Part shown: positions 15,862 through 23,013 of the stretch, piece after piece
Layout of the letters: each line of letters begins with the position of its first letter
How positions within the stretch are numbered: the first letter of the stretch is position 1
From: Clostridia bacterium
GTDB taxonomy: Bacteria; Bacillota_A; Clostridia; Oscillospirales; CAG-272
Length of the DNA stretch: 27,252 bases
NCBI GenBank assembly: GCA_017414585.1
Contig: JAFQLN010000147.1
Coordinates: 1 to 27,252 of the forward strand
Direction of reading: 5' to 3'
The notes under the pieces: model-generated
Database searches by the model: none
Seen by the model: only the letters and a program-made list of their open reading frames with translations
Told to the model about the DNA's origin: nothing
Program-made: the position numbers and the translations under genes

Positions 15862-16320
15862 ACAGAAAAGAAAGGAAGGTACACTCCCATGTACAGTGAA
15901 TGAATCCGGTTTTCATCGAAGCGTCTGATATTTCAGAGCAATCTGAAAACATGAAGCGTTATGAGATCGGCTGCCGAGCCAAACACGGCGGTGTTACGCT
16001 TTCATATAGATCGACATACTTCAGACCGAAACAAACCACAAAAGGATTTCACTCGGCAGAACCATCAGCCTTCCGAAAAACCGGAACTCAAACCCTCGCC
16101 CCGGCAGTACACACGATGCACCGACGGACTTCTCCGGAGAGAAGAAGTTTCAGAAGAGAAATGAAACAGGTATGAATGTGCAGCTGAAAAGTATGTGATG
16201 CAGCCCGGGCAGATCAAAGAAAGAGAGGAATAGAAAAGATGTTAGATATCAAGAATCACGGGAAGTGACTCCTGATTTGCATGATGAAAAGTGTAAGTCA
16301 GGGGTCACTTCCGTTTTGTA
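15862..16320 (+). ncRNA. Unassigned promoter-to-terminator transcript, about 460 bases
   Basis: The stretch is bounded by a good promoter and a strong terminator, but no convincing protein lies between them. AAAGGAAGG (about 15871-15880) precedes an ATG at 15890 that opens a four-codon frame (MYSE). Its stop overlaps the next ATG at 15900, which begins a 91-codon frame of random-looking composition with no recognisable domain. Near the end, AGAGGA (16224-16229) precedes a nine-codon frame at 16239-16268 (MLDIKNHGK). Its stop lies in the 5' arm of the terminator stem. This may be a regulatory RNA, a set of small peptides, or the decayed remains of a gene. I see no known RNA family by eye. Confidence 0.4.
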
Positions 16321-16326
16321 CTGTTT
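16261..16326 (+). terminator. Strong plus-strand terminator of the unassigned transcript
   Basis: A fifteen-base-pair stem, GGAAGTGACTCCTGA (16261-16275) with TCAGGGGTCACTTCC (16298-16312), one G-U pair, followed by GTTTTG and more U-rich sequence. There is no U tract on the minus strand. Confidence 0.85.
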
Positions 16327-16862
16327 TATTCCTGCTCTTTTATCCATAAAAGGACCTGCTCCGTCAGCTGTTCACATGGCTGTGTTCCGTCCAAATACAG
16401 AACAGGACAGCGCATCTGTCCGATCCATTTTTCAATCCCTTCCGGGGATTTTTTTCTTACAGATGCGAAAAAAGACTGTTCCTGTTCCCATAGGTCTGTG
16501 CCTTTTTGGAAATGGCTGCCGAATTTTTCTTCTGCGCGGGTGATGATCCGTTCCATGCGGATCGGAAGAGGCACACGGAGATAAACGATATGCGTATAAT
16601 ACCGGTTTCCCTCTTCTCCCATGTTTCCGTTTACCGCTGAAAATACAAATCGCTGATACTTTTCTGCATCTGCGCGAAAAAGTTCCGCTGCTTCTTCTCG
16701 CGTCCGATAAACAGAGTACGGGATATCGGACGGCAGAAAATAATAATTCTCGATATCCATATGCTTTCCCCCCAGCGCCGCAGCCAGTGCACTGCCCAGC
16801 GTGGTTTTTCCGCAGCCGTTCAGACCGCACACACAGATGCCGATATGTTTTTTGCGTTCCAT
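16326..16862 (-). CDS. Small P-loop nucleotide-binding protein, kinase-like
   Basis: A 178-residue cytoplasmic protein with Walker A GLNGCGKT (13-20) close to the N-terminus. A DIENYYF segment follows at the position of the substrate-binding region of small kinases, then THIVYLRVPLPIRMERI, resembling the core strand and lid-side Arg of adenylate/shikimate-kinase-like proteins. The C-terminal half is helical and charged. The substrate cannot be read from sequence. It lies 87 bases downstream of the GH2 gene on the same strand and may be co-transcribed with it. GGAGG is only four to five bases from the ATG. A plus-strand transcript reading through 16261-16326 would be antisense to the whole gene. 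Confidence 0.75.
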   Translation of the reverse strand: MERKKHIGICVCGLNGCGKTTLGSALAAALGGKHMDIENYYFLPSDIPYSVYRTREEAAELFRADAEKYQRFVFSAVNGNMGEEGNRYYTHIVYLRVPLPIRMERIITRAEEKFGSHFQKGTDLWEQEQSFFASVRKKSPEGIEKWIGQMRCPVLYLDGTQPCEQLTEQVLLWIKEQE

Positions 16863-16878
16863 CAGTCCTCCGGAATTC

Positions 16879-16950
16879 CCCGCATACGGAAAACGGGCAC
16901 CGATCGGTCAGTACCCGTTTTGTTCCGCATTTGCGGGATTTTTTATTTTT
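16879..16950 (+). terminator. Plus-strand terminator between GH2 and kinase genes
   Basis: The arms 16879-16897 and 16914-16937 pair as CCCGCA / TGCGGG, CGGA / TCCG and AAAACGGG / CCCGTTTT, and the loop holds the palindrome ACCGATCGGT. On the plus strand the stem is followed by ATTTTTTATTTTT (16938-16950), which ends at the GH2 stop. On the minus strand only the inner stem with TTTT could give weak termination. Both flanking genes are on the minus strand, so its clear orientation is against them. Confidence 0.65.
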
Positions 16951-19229
16951 CAGTCAAGCGTCAGACAGGTCTCCATGCCGCAGGAGGATACACGGATGCT
17001 GAGAGGTGCATTCCCTTCATCCGGCAGAATCGCTGCGAGAAGTTTTCCGTGATATGCTTTGCATACCGGTGAGGTGTATACGTGTTCAACAGCATTTTCG
17101 CCCGAACCGGTTCCGAGTATCCGTCCGTTTTCAGCCGAAACGGTTACTTCTGCATCGAAGGACCACGCAATATTTCCGTTATCGTCGATGAACTCAATTT
17201 CCGCGTAGACAAGGTCGTTTCTGTCGCACGTGCGTACACGGACAGATACCGCATCTGTGGAAGCAGTAAGCGTATCTGTGGAGATGATGTCGTCTCCGGC
17301 ATAGGCTGCTGCTGTCAGAACGCCCGGCTGATAGGGAACGGCAAATTCCGCAATTCCTTTGTCAGACGGTGTTTTTCTGCCATACGAGACGCCGTTGAGC
17401 CACAGCTCGCACGACTGCGCGGTTGTATAGAGGTGAACGAGGGTCATACATCCTTCGCAGCCGGGATATGTCCATGTGCGTTCGGTGGGATGGAACCCCC
17501 ATGCGGACATCGCATAAGTCTTGCCGAAGTGCGCCGGATCCTGTGAGAGAATCCGTACACATCCGGGATTCCACGCGGCTTCGCGGTAGTAGGACTGTGC
17601 TTTGCGGAATCCGCAGATATCGAAATCTCCGCAGTCGGCATGATGCTCCGGGAATGCTGTGAGTCCCCAGATGGTGGACGTATCTTCGCGGTAACGGTAA
17701 CAGCCGAGACCGGTTTCACCGAAGTAGTCCCAGCCCGTCCAGACAAATTCACCAATCATGCGCGGATTTTCGTGCATATAATTTCTGACCTCAACAGCAT
17801 CGAGCGGGAACGACTCGGTCAGCGCAAAGAGCATATCGGGAAAACGCTTCTGATCCTTATCCATACGCCAAAGGAGGTAATTGTAACCGTATACATCCAG
17901 CGTTCCCGCCGTGTAGCGGATGCGTTCTGTGAAATAGTCGAAGGTATCGGCAGGTGCACTGTTTGTCTCCTGCTCTTTTTTTTCGTGAACGGGATCGTCC
18001 CAGAAGGAGCAGAAGGCGTGGGTCAGAGGACGGGTATCGTCGTTTTTCCGGATACGGTCGGCGATTTTCCGGGAAGTCAGCCATCCGTCCGCTTTGCCGG
18101 TTTTGTCGTAGATTTCGTTGCCCGTGGACCACAGGATGACACTGGGATGATGCCGGTCTCTGCGCACCATGCTGTCGGTGTCCTTTTCCCACCACTGATC
18201 GAACCAGCGGTGGTAGTCATAGTCCCGTTTGCCGAGTCGCCATGCATCGAAAATCTCGTCGATCACAAGCATACCCAGCCGGTCGCAGGCATCAAGCATG
18301 ACGGAGGACGGCGGATTATGCGCACAGCGGATGGCATTAAAGCCGTATTCACGCAGAATGCGCACACGGCGTTCTTCAGCCGAAGCATAGGAAGCCGCAC
18401 CGATAATGCCGTTGTCGTGGTGGACGCAGGTGCCGTACAGTTTGATCGGCTTTCCGTTGAGCAGCAATCCGTTCACGGGGTCGCATTCTACCGTCCGGAT
18501 ACCGAAAACGGATGTGTCGCTGTCCACGGAGGAATCGGTGATCACGCGGACTGTGCAGGTGTAGAGATGCGGCGTTTCGGGGGACCATGCCGTGATGCCG
18601 GAGAGCATCGTGGTAACGGAAAAATCGTTCACGCCGGGTTCGAGCCGGAGATAGCGGTCCAGCGAAATGTCAAGCTCCGGAATGGCAAGGACAGCTTTGG
18701 CAGTCTGTGCTTTTGACGAAGCGATCTGCCACTCGATGCAGACGGAAGCGCGGTCATCCCGCAGGCTTTTGGTTTTCACGAAGACGGAATCGGGTACGAT
18801 ATAATCCTCATCCGCTGTCAGGAGGGTGACATCGCGGTAAATCCCGCCGCCCGTATACCACCGGGATGCAATCTGCTGGGTGGTGTCCGTACGGACGGTG
18901 AGTATATTGTGTTCCTGCAGATACGGCTGGATATCGCAGAGAAATGCGGTATAGCCGTAGGGATGGAAGGCGGCGGGCTGTCCGTTGACGAGCACTTCAG
19001 TCAGTCCCATGACACCGTCAAAGGAGAGAAAATGATGTGCTGCGCCTTCGGAAGCGGCAAATTCCGTTCGGTATTCTGCCCGTCCGGCAGGGAAATAACC
19101 TGCATCCGCGCCGCCGGGACTCTCCGCACAGCGCTTTTGTCCGATAAGAAAATCATGCGGAATTTCCACGGTGCGGTTTTCTCCGCCGGCGGACAGCGTC
19201 CAGTTTCTGCGCAGCTTTGTTTTTTTCAT
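16950..19229 (-). CDS. Glycoside hydrolase family 2, beta-galactosidase-like
   Basis: A 759-residue enzyme with the GH2 plan: N-terminal jelly-roll sugar-binding domain (RNWTLSAGG, VEIPHDF, WYTGGGIYRDV), immunoglobulin-like domain, then a TIM barrel from about residue 250 (LLLNGKPIKLYGTCVHHDNG, FNAIRCAHNPPSS). The acid/base is E372 in WSTGNEIYD. The nucleophile is probably E472 in FALTESFP, by analogy with BgaA-type enzymes. GEFVWTGWDYFGETG (493-507) is a hallmark of this subgroup. C-terminal beta domains follow (from about 565), including WTYPGCEG. No signal peptide is visible, so it acts in the cytoplasm on imported glycosides. GGAGG lies seven bases before the ATG. It follows the isomerase gene by 36 bases in one operon. 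Substrate could be a beta-galactoside, or another beta-glycoside. Confidence 0.9.
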   Translation of the reverse strand: MKKTKLRRNWTLSAGGENRTVEIPHDFLIGQKRCAESPGGADAGYFPAGRAEYRTEFAASEGAAHHFLSFDGVMGLTEVLVNGQPAAFHPYGYTAFLCDIQPYLQEHNILTVRTDTTQQIASRWYTGGGIYRDVTLLTADEDYIVPDSVFVKTKSLRDDRASVCIEWQIASSKAQTAKAVLAIPELDISLDRYLRLEPGVNDFSVTTMLSGITAWSPETPHLYTCTVRVITDSSVDSDTSVFGIRTVECDPVNGLLLNGKPIKLYGTCVHHDNGIIGAASYASAEERRVRILREYGFNAIRCAHNPPSSVMLDACDRLGMLVIDEIFDAWRLGKRDYDYHRWFDQWWEKDTDSMVRRDRHHPSVILWSTGNEIYDKTGKADGWLTSRKIADRIRKNDDTRPLTHAFCSFWDDPVHEKKEQETNSAPADTFDYFTERIRYTAGTLDVYGYNYLLWRMDKDQKRFPDMLFALTESFPLDAVEVRNYMHENPRMIGEFVWTGWDYFGETGLGCYRYREDTSTIWGLTAFPEHHADCGDFDICGFRKAQSYYREAAWNPGCVRILSQDPAHFGKTYAMSAWGFHPTERTWTYPGCEGCMTLVHLYTTAQSCELWLNGVSYGRKTPSDKGIAEFAVPYQPGVLTAAAYAGDDIISTDTLTASTDAVSVRVRTCDRNDLVYAEIEFIDDNGNIAWSFDAEVTVSAENGRILGTGSGENAVEHVYTSPVCKAYHGKLLAAILPDEGNAPLSIRVSSCGMETCLTLD

Positions 19230-19265
19230 ACAATACCTCCACGGCAGTCAGAATGATTGCAGGCG

Positions 19266-20744
19266 TTACGCCATCGGGTTTTCGCTCGGATAGAGGCATC
19301 CCTTCGGCTGGTTGTGCGCGATATCGGCGATGCCGAGGTACTTGCAGACTTCAAACAGTGCCTTTCCGCAGTGTGCGAACGCAACGGCGCCGTGGTGCGG
19401 ATACCGCTTCTGGATGAGGACATGACGGTAGAAGCGAGCCATTTCGGAAATTGCAAAGACGCCGATGCCGCCGAAGGAACGGGTCTTGACGGGGAGAACT
19501 TCGCCTTCCGCAATGTAGGAACGGAGATTACCTTCGCTGTCGCACTGAATGCGGTAGAAGGTGATGGGAGAAGCCGCGATATCGCCTTCGAGGGTGCCGC
19601 GGGTGAAATCGGGTTCGCTGCCTGCGGGTTCGAGCAGTCTGTGCTGGATGAGCTGATACTTGACGGCACGGTCTGCACACATCTTGCAGGCAGGCGTGTT
19701 GCCGCAGTGGAAGCCCATGAAGGTGTCGGTGAGCTTGTAATCGAACTTGCTGGCAATATCTTCGTCATAAAGGTACTTCGGAACGGTGTTGTTGATATCG
19801 AGCAGGGTGACAGCATCGCCGGTGATGCAGGCACCGATGTATTCGGACAGCGCACCGTAGATATCCACTTCGCAGGCTACCGGAATGCCGCGTGCAGCCA
19901 GACGGGAGTTGACATAGCAGGGCTCAAATCCGAACTGTTCGGGGAATGCGGGCCAGCACTTGTCAGCGAAGCAGACGTACTGTCTTGCGCCCTTGTGATT
20001 TTCCGCCCAGTCGAGAAGGGTCAGTTCAAACTGCGCCATGCGCGGCAGGAGTTTCGGGTACTTGTTGCCGGTTACACCGAGTTCCGCTGCCATGTCTGCG
20101 CAGACCGCTTCGATTCTCGGGTCGTCCGCGTGTGCCTTGTAGGAAACGAGAAGGTCCAGTTCGGAGTTTTCTTCGATTTCCACGCCCATTTCGTAAAGAC
20201 CCTTGATGGGAGCGTTGCACGCGAAGAAGTCCTGCGGTCTCGGACCGAACGTGATGATTTTGAGATTCTTTACGCCGATAACGGCACGTGCGATGGGGAG
20301 GAATTCACGGATCATATCCGCACATTCTTGTGCAGTGCCGACGGGATTTTCGGGAATGTACGCGGTGAGATGGCGCATACCGAGGTTGTAGGAGCAGTTG
20401 AGCATACCGCAGTAAGCGTCGCCGCGTCCGTTGATGAGGTCGCCGTCACCCTCCGCAGCCGCTATGTACATCACGGGACCGTCAAACTTTTCGCAGAGAA
20501 GGGTTTCGGGCGTTTCGGGACCGAAGTTGCCGAGGAAGACGACAAGGGCATTGCATCCTGCTTTCTTTACGTCTTCGAGAGCGGCGAGCGCGTCCTTTTC
20601 GTTTTCAACGGTTACGGGACATTCATACAGACCTTCGCCGTATGCGTTTACGATTGCCTGACGGCGGGAGGTGGAAAGTGCGATGGGGAAGCAGTCACGG
20701 GACACGGCGATGATGCCGGCTTTGACTTCGGGAATATTGAACAT
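19266..20744 (-). CDS. L-fucose/L-arabinose isomerase-family protein
   Basis: A 492-residue ketol-isomerase-like protein. The N-terminal half shows Rossmann-like segments (AGCNALVVFLGNFGPETPETL, GPVMYIAAAEGDGDL). The candidate metal ligands are in order E292 (ACEVDIYGALSEYIG), D316 (TLLDINNT) and His450/451 (RYPHHGAVAF), which fits the Glu-Asp-His set of FucI/AraA enzymes. GFHCGNTP (344-351) is a further conserved-looking patch. Expected activity is aldose-ketose isomerisation in the cytoplasm; the actual sugar is not evident, since this family also holds enzymes acting on other sugars. It is first in an operon with GH2 and the small kinase-like gene. AAAGGAG precedes the ATG. Confidence 0.85.
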   Translation of the reverse strand: MFNIPEVKAGIIAVSRDCFPIALSTSRRQAIVNAYGEGLYECPVTVENEKDALAALEDVKKAGCNALVVFLGNFGPETPETLLCEKFDGPVMYIAAAEGDGDLINGRGDAYCGMLNCSYNLGMRHLTAYIPENPVGTAQECADMIREFLPIARAVIGVKNLKIITFGPRPQDFFACNAPIKGLYEMGVEIEENSELDLLVSYKAHADDPRIEAVCADMAAELGVTGNKYPKLLPRMAQFELTLLDWAENHKGARQYVCFADKCWPAFPEQFGFEPCYVNSRLAARGIPVACEVDIYGALSEYIGACITGDAVTLLDINNTVPKYLYDEDIASKFDYKLTDTFMGFHCGNTPACKMCADRAVKYQLIQHRLLEPAGSEPDFTRGTLEGDIAASPITFYRIQCDSEGNLRSYIAEGEVLPVKTRSFGGIGVFAISEMARFYRHVLIQKRYPHHGAVAFAHCGKALFEVCKYLGIADIAHNQPKGCLYPSENPMA

Positions 20745-20827
20745 AATAAAACTCCTTTTTACAGATGATTTTCTGGACAGATCTGCCGCGCCGCCATATT
20801 ACGGAACGATGCGGCTTTTCAAGCATA

Positions 20828-20856
20828 ATCATAGCACAGATTGAACTGAAAATCAA
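20828..20856 (-). promoter_or_regulatory. Promoter of the isomerase/GH2 operon
   Basis: Minus strand: TTGATT (20851-20856), a 17-base spacer ending TGTGC, then TATGAT (20828-20833). The leader of about 75 bases has a weak GCCGC/GCGGC hairpin. Confidence 0.7.
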
Positions 20857-20960
20857 TGTGCACAGCTGAAATTGCGGTTTTTGTCACAAAATTTTACTTT
20901 TTTCCTTGTCAGTACGGTCATGTGTGCGGCATCATTGAGAGAGAAAAATGTTCCGATTCA

Positions 20961-20989
20961 TTGACAGACGGACAACAGCAGAGTATAAT
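20961..20989 (+). promoter_or_regulatory. Consensus promoter of the M55 peptidase gene
   Basis: TTGACA (20961-20966), a 17-base spacer and TATAAT (20984-20989), a full consensus match. It is divergent from the isomerase promoter about 105 bases away. Confidence 0.9.
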
Positions 20990-21018
20990 GACAGTATATC
21001 AAACAGGAGGACGGAATC

Positions 21019-21840
21019 ATGTACAAACGAATTTTACTGCTGTGTGATCTCGAAGGCGTCAACCGCGTGGTCGGTGTTCCCTATGAAGGTCTTCTCAAAG
21101 GGACGGAACAGTGGGAGATTGCCAGACGACAGGCTGCTCTGGAGCTGAATGCTGCGGCAGATGCGCTTTTTGCGGCGGGTGCCGAGGAAGTTGCCCTGTG
21201 GGATAATCATGGCGGCGGCGGAAATATCGAGCTGTCGGATCTCGATGAACGAATCACGCCGATAAAGCCGAAAGGTCTTCGTCTCAGCTTTGCCGCAGGG
21301 AAGTATGACTGTGTATGCTTCTTCGGCTATCACGCCATGGAAGGGACGCTCGGCGGTGTTCTGGCGCATACCATGAGCAGCAAAACGGTGCAGTATTACA
21401 AACTGAACGGAAAGTATATCGGCGAGATTGACATGGACGCCGCGATTGCCGCTTCCCATGGGATTCCAGCCTGCTTCTATGCGGGCGGAAACATTGCCTG
21501 CGCACAGGCTGAACGTGCCGTGGAAGGCATTGTGACCGTTGTGACCAAAACAGAATTGTCGCGCAATCAGGCGATCTTCCGCGAGAATGAAGAACTGCTT
21601 GCGGAAATCGGCGAAAAGATCGTGGAAGCTGTCAACAAGCCGCTTGTACCCCATCCGATTGCTTTTCCGTGCGTGATGGAAAAATCGTTTAAGCGTATGG
21701 AAGACGGAATGGCATATCTTGCAGGACTGCGCGCGCTGGGGATCGAAGCCGATTATCCCGATGACGACATTCTCGGCAAGGATGCCCATACGGTTGCGGC
21801 AAAGGTTTGCGACATGGACACATTTATCCGGTGCATATAA
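21019..21840 (+). CDS. M55-family D-aminopeptidase (DppA-like)
   Basis: A 273-residue cytoplasmic zinc peptidase. The metal ligands of DppA appear in order: D10 and E12 (CDLEGVNRV), H64 (WDNHGGGG), H105 (FGYHAMEGT) and E136 (GEIDMD). The family removes N-terminal D-amino acids from short peptides and forms a decameric ring; B. subtilis DppA acts on D-Ala-D-Ala peptides released from wall material. There is no signal peptide, so substrates must be imported. AGGAGG precedes the ATG at eight-base spacing. The gene is alone on this strand with its own consensus promoter and a downstream bidirectional terminator. Length agrees with the family (about 270). Confidence 0.9.
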   Translation: MYKRILLLCDLEGVNRVVGVPYEGLLKGTEQWEIARRQAALELNAAADALFAAGAEEVALWDNHGGGGNIELSDLDERITPIKPKGLRLSFAAGKYDCVCFFGYHAMEGTLGGVLAHTMSSKTVQYYKLNGKYIGEIDMDAAIAASHGIPACFYAGGNIACAQAERAVEGIVTVVTKTELSRNQAIFRENEELLAEIGEKIVEAVNKPLVPHPIAFPCVMEKSFKRMEDGMAYLAGLRALGIEADYPDDDILGKDAHTVAAKVCDMDTFIRCI

Positions 21841-21995
21841 ACCGCCTGCTTCATGTCAGGGAAGCAAAACTGGTGCGGGACAATGGATGTCATTCGCTTA
21901 AAAAATGCGGGGGGATACTTTTTGAAGATTGACAAGGGGAATCGGAAGTACACTTCACGCATTCCTCCGCAAAAATATTATACGGACAATCCCAT

Positions 21996-22048
21996 AAAAA
22001 GGGCGTGCCGCATTTACGTTGAAAAATGTAATTTGCGGCACGCCTTTT
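21996..22048. terminator. Bidirectional terminator between M55 and glmM operons
   Basis: GGCGTGCCGCA (22002-22012) and TGCGGCACGCC (22034-22044) form a perfect eleven-base-pair stem. It is flanked by AAAAA (21996-22000) and TTTT (22045-22048), so it can stop transcription from either side. Confidence 0.85.
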
Positions 22049-22325
22049 GGCTGATGCAGGAATATAGTCCTTCTTTTTTCCGGTTCAAGCAGGTATTGTT
22101 CTGCACTTGCGCACATATTTGCCCTGTTTTTCACGATGTACCGGACACCGGAGAAGCATCCGCCGAATGTTCGATCACTTCTCTCCTCGTTAGCCGCCTG
22201 AAAAACCAGACGGTCTGGCGCTATCTGTTTTCCGTCACGTGTTCTCCGAAAGATCCGGAGTGATCTGTGAGCGAAGTCCTGATTTCGAGACAGGCTTTTC
22301 CCTGATGCGTGAGGCTTTGCGGCAT
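22049..22325. other. Intergenic stretch downstream of the glmM operon, no supported gene
   Basis: About 280 bases; together with 21841-21995, nearly 490 bases lack a gene. A minus-strand frame (21955-22329) begins with GTG overlapping the stop of the beta-helix gene (GTGA), which resembles translational coupling. However, it runs through the terminator at 21996-22048, has no domain, and its composition is unlike its neighbours. A small hairpin CCAGACGGTCTGG (22206-22218) is followed by five U residues on the minus strand and may be a weak terminator for the operon. Confidence 0.35.
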
Positions 22326-23003
22326 TCACCGTTTCTTTACGATGATTCCGCCGGTTTTATAAATACTGTCTGCCCCAATACTGCCCCGTACGGATGACAG
22401 TGGATAGATATTCGTGTTTTTTCCGATGACTGTCCCCGGATTGAGCACACAGTGACAGCCGACTTCTACATAGTCCCCGAGAGCCGCACCGAACTTTTTC
22501 CGTCCGGTTTCGATCTTCTCTCCCGCGCAGGCAACGGTGACCGGGGTTTTGTCGCTTTTGACATTGGATGTGACGGCTCCCGCGCCCATGTGGGATTTGT
22601 ATCCGAGCACGGAATCGCCGACGTAATTGAAATGCGGTACCTGCACACCGTCAAAGAGAATGCAGTTTTTCAGTTCCGTGGAGTTGCCGACGACTGCTCC
22701 CGCACCCACCAGCGCACTGCCGCGGATGAAGGCGCCATGCCGGATTTCAGCCCCCGCGCCGATGATGCAGGGACCGCTGACGGACGCGCTTGGGGCGATC
22801 ACCGCGCTCTTTGCGGCGTAAATCCCGTCTCCGAGACAGTTGTATTCCTCTGCCGGGAGATTTTTACCTGTTTCCCGGATGAATTCTGCCAGTTCATCGA
22901 GCACTTCCCACGGATACACGCACTGTTCCAGAAGAGGGGATGCCAGCGTATGTGAAAGATCTGCGAACAGCGCGCGGACGGTAAGAGATTGGATTCTTTT
23001 CAT
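22326..23003 (-). CDS. Left-handed beta-helix protein, GlmU C-terminal-like
   Basis: A 225-residue protein. A short helical N-terminus (about 10-46) is followed by hexapeptide repeats of a left-handed beta-helix (about 60-215), e.g. AVIAPSASVSGPCIIGAGAE and FIRGSALVGAGAVVG. HFNYVGDSVLG holds His124, at the place of the catalytic His of the GlmU acetyltransferase domain. There is no pyrophosphorylase domain. Such proteins are common in Clostridia and are often named UDP-N-acetylglucosamine pyrophosphorylase-related; acetyl transfer to glucosamine-1-phosphate or another sugar phosphate is the best guess. A longer frame begins at 23240 but overlaps glmM. The ATG at 23003, ten bases after the glmM stop with GAGG upstream, is preferred. 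It is second in the operon after glmM. Confidence 0.78.
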   Translation of the reverse strand: MKRIQSLTVRALFADLSHTLASPLLEQCVYPWEVLDELAEFIRETGKNLPAEEYNCLGDGIYAAKSAVIAPSASVSGPCIIGAGAEIRHGAFIRGSALVGAGAVVGNSTELKNCILFDGVQVPHFNYVGDSVLGYKSHMGAGAVTSNVKSDKTPVTVACAGEKIETGRKKFGAALGDYVEVGCHCVLNPGTVIGKNTNIYPLSSVRGSIGADSIYKTGGIIVKKR

Positions 23004-23013
23004 GCGCTCTGCC

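Noticed and set aside
15900..16175. 91-codon plus-strand frame in the unassigned transcript
   Set aside because: Its ATG lacks a separate SD, composition looks random (many His, Arg, Thr, Ser), and no domain is visible. It was kept only as part of the transcript description.
17640..18716. 358-codon plus-strand open frame opposite GH2
   Set aside because: The GH2 catalytic motifs are on the minus strand. No start signals support the plus frame.
19257..20768. 503-codon plus-strand open frame opposite the isomerase gene
   Set aside because: The minus-strand protein has isomerase motifs, a promoter and an SD. The plus frame has none of these and is a mirror of its codon use.
21955..22329. 124-codon minus-strand frame coupled by GTGA to the beta-helix gene
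   Set aside because: It runs through the bidirectional terminator at 21996-22048, has no recognisable domain and atypical composition. The overlap may be chance.
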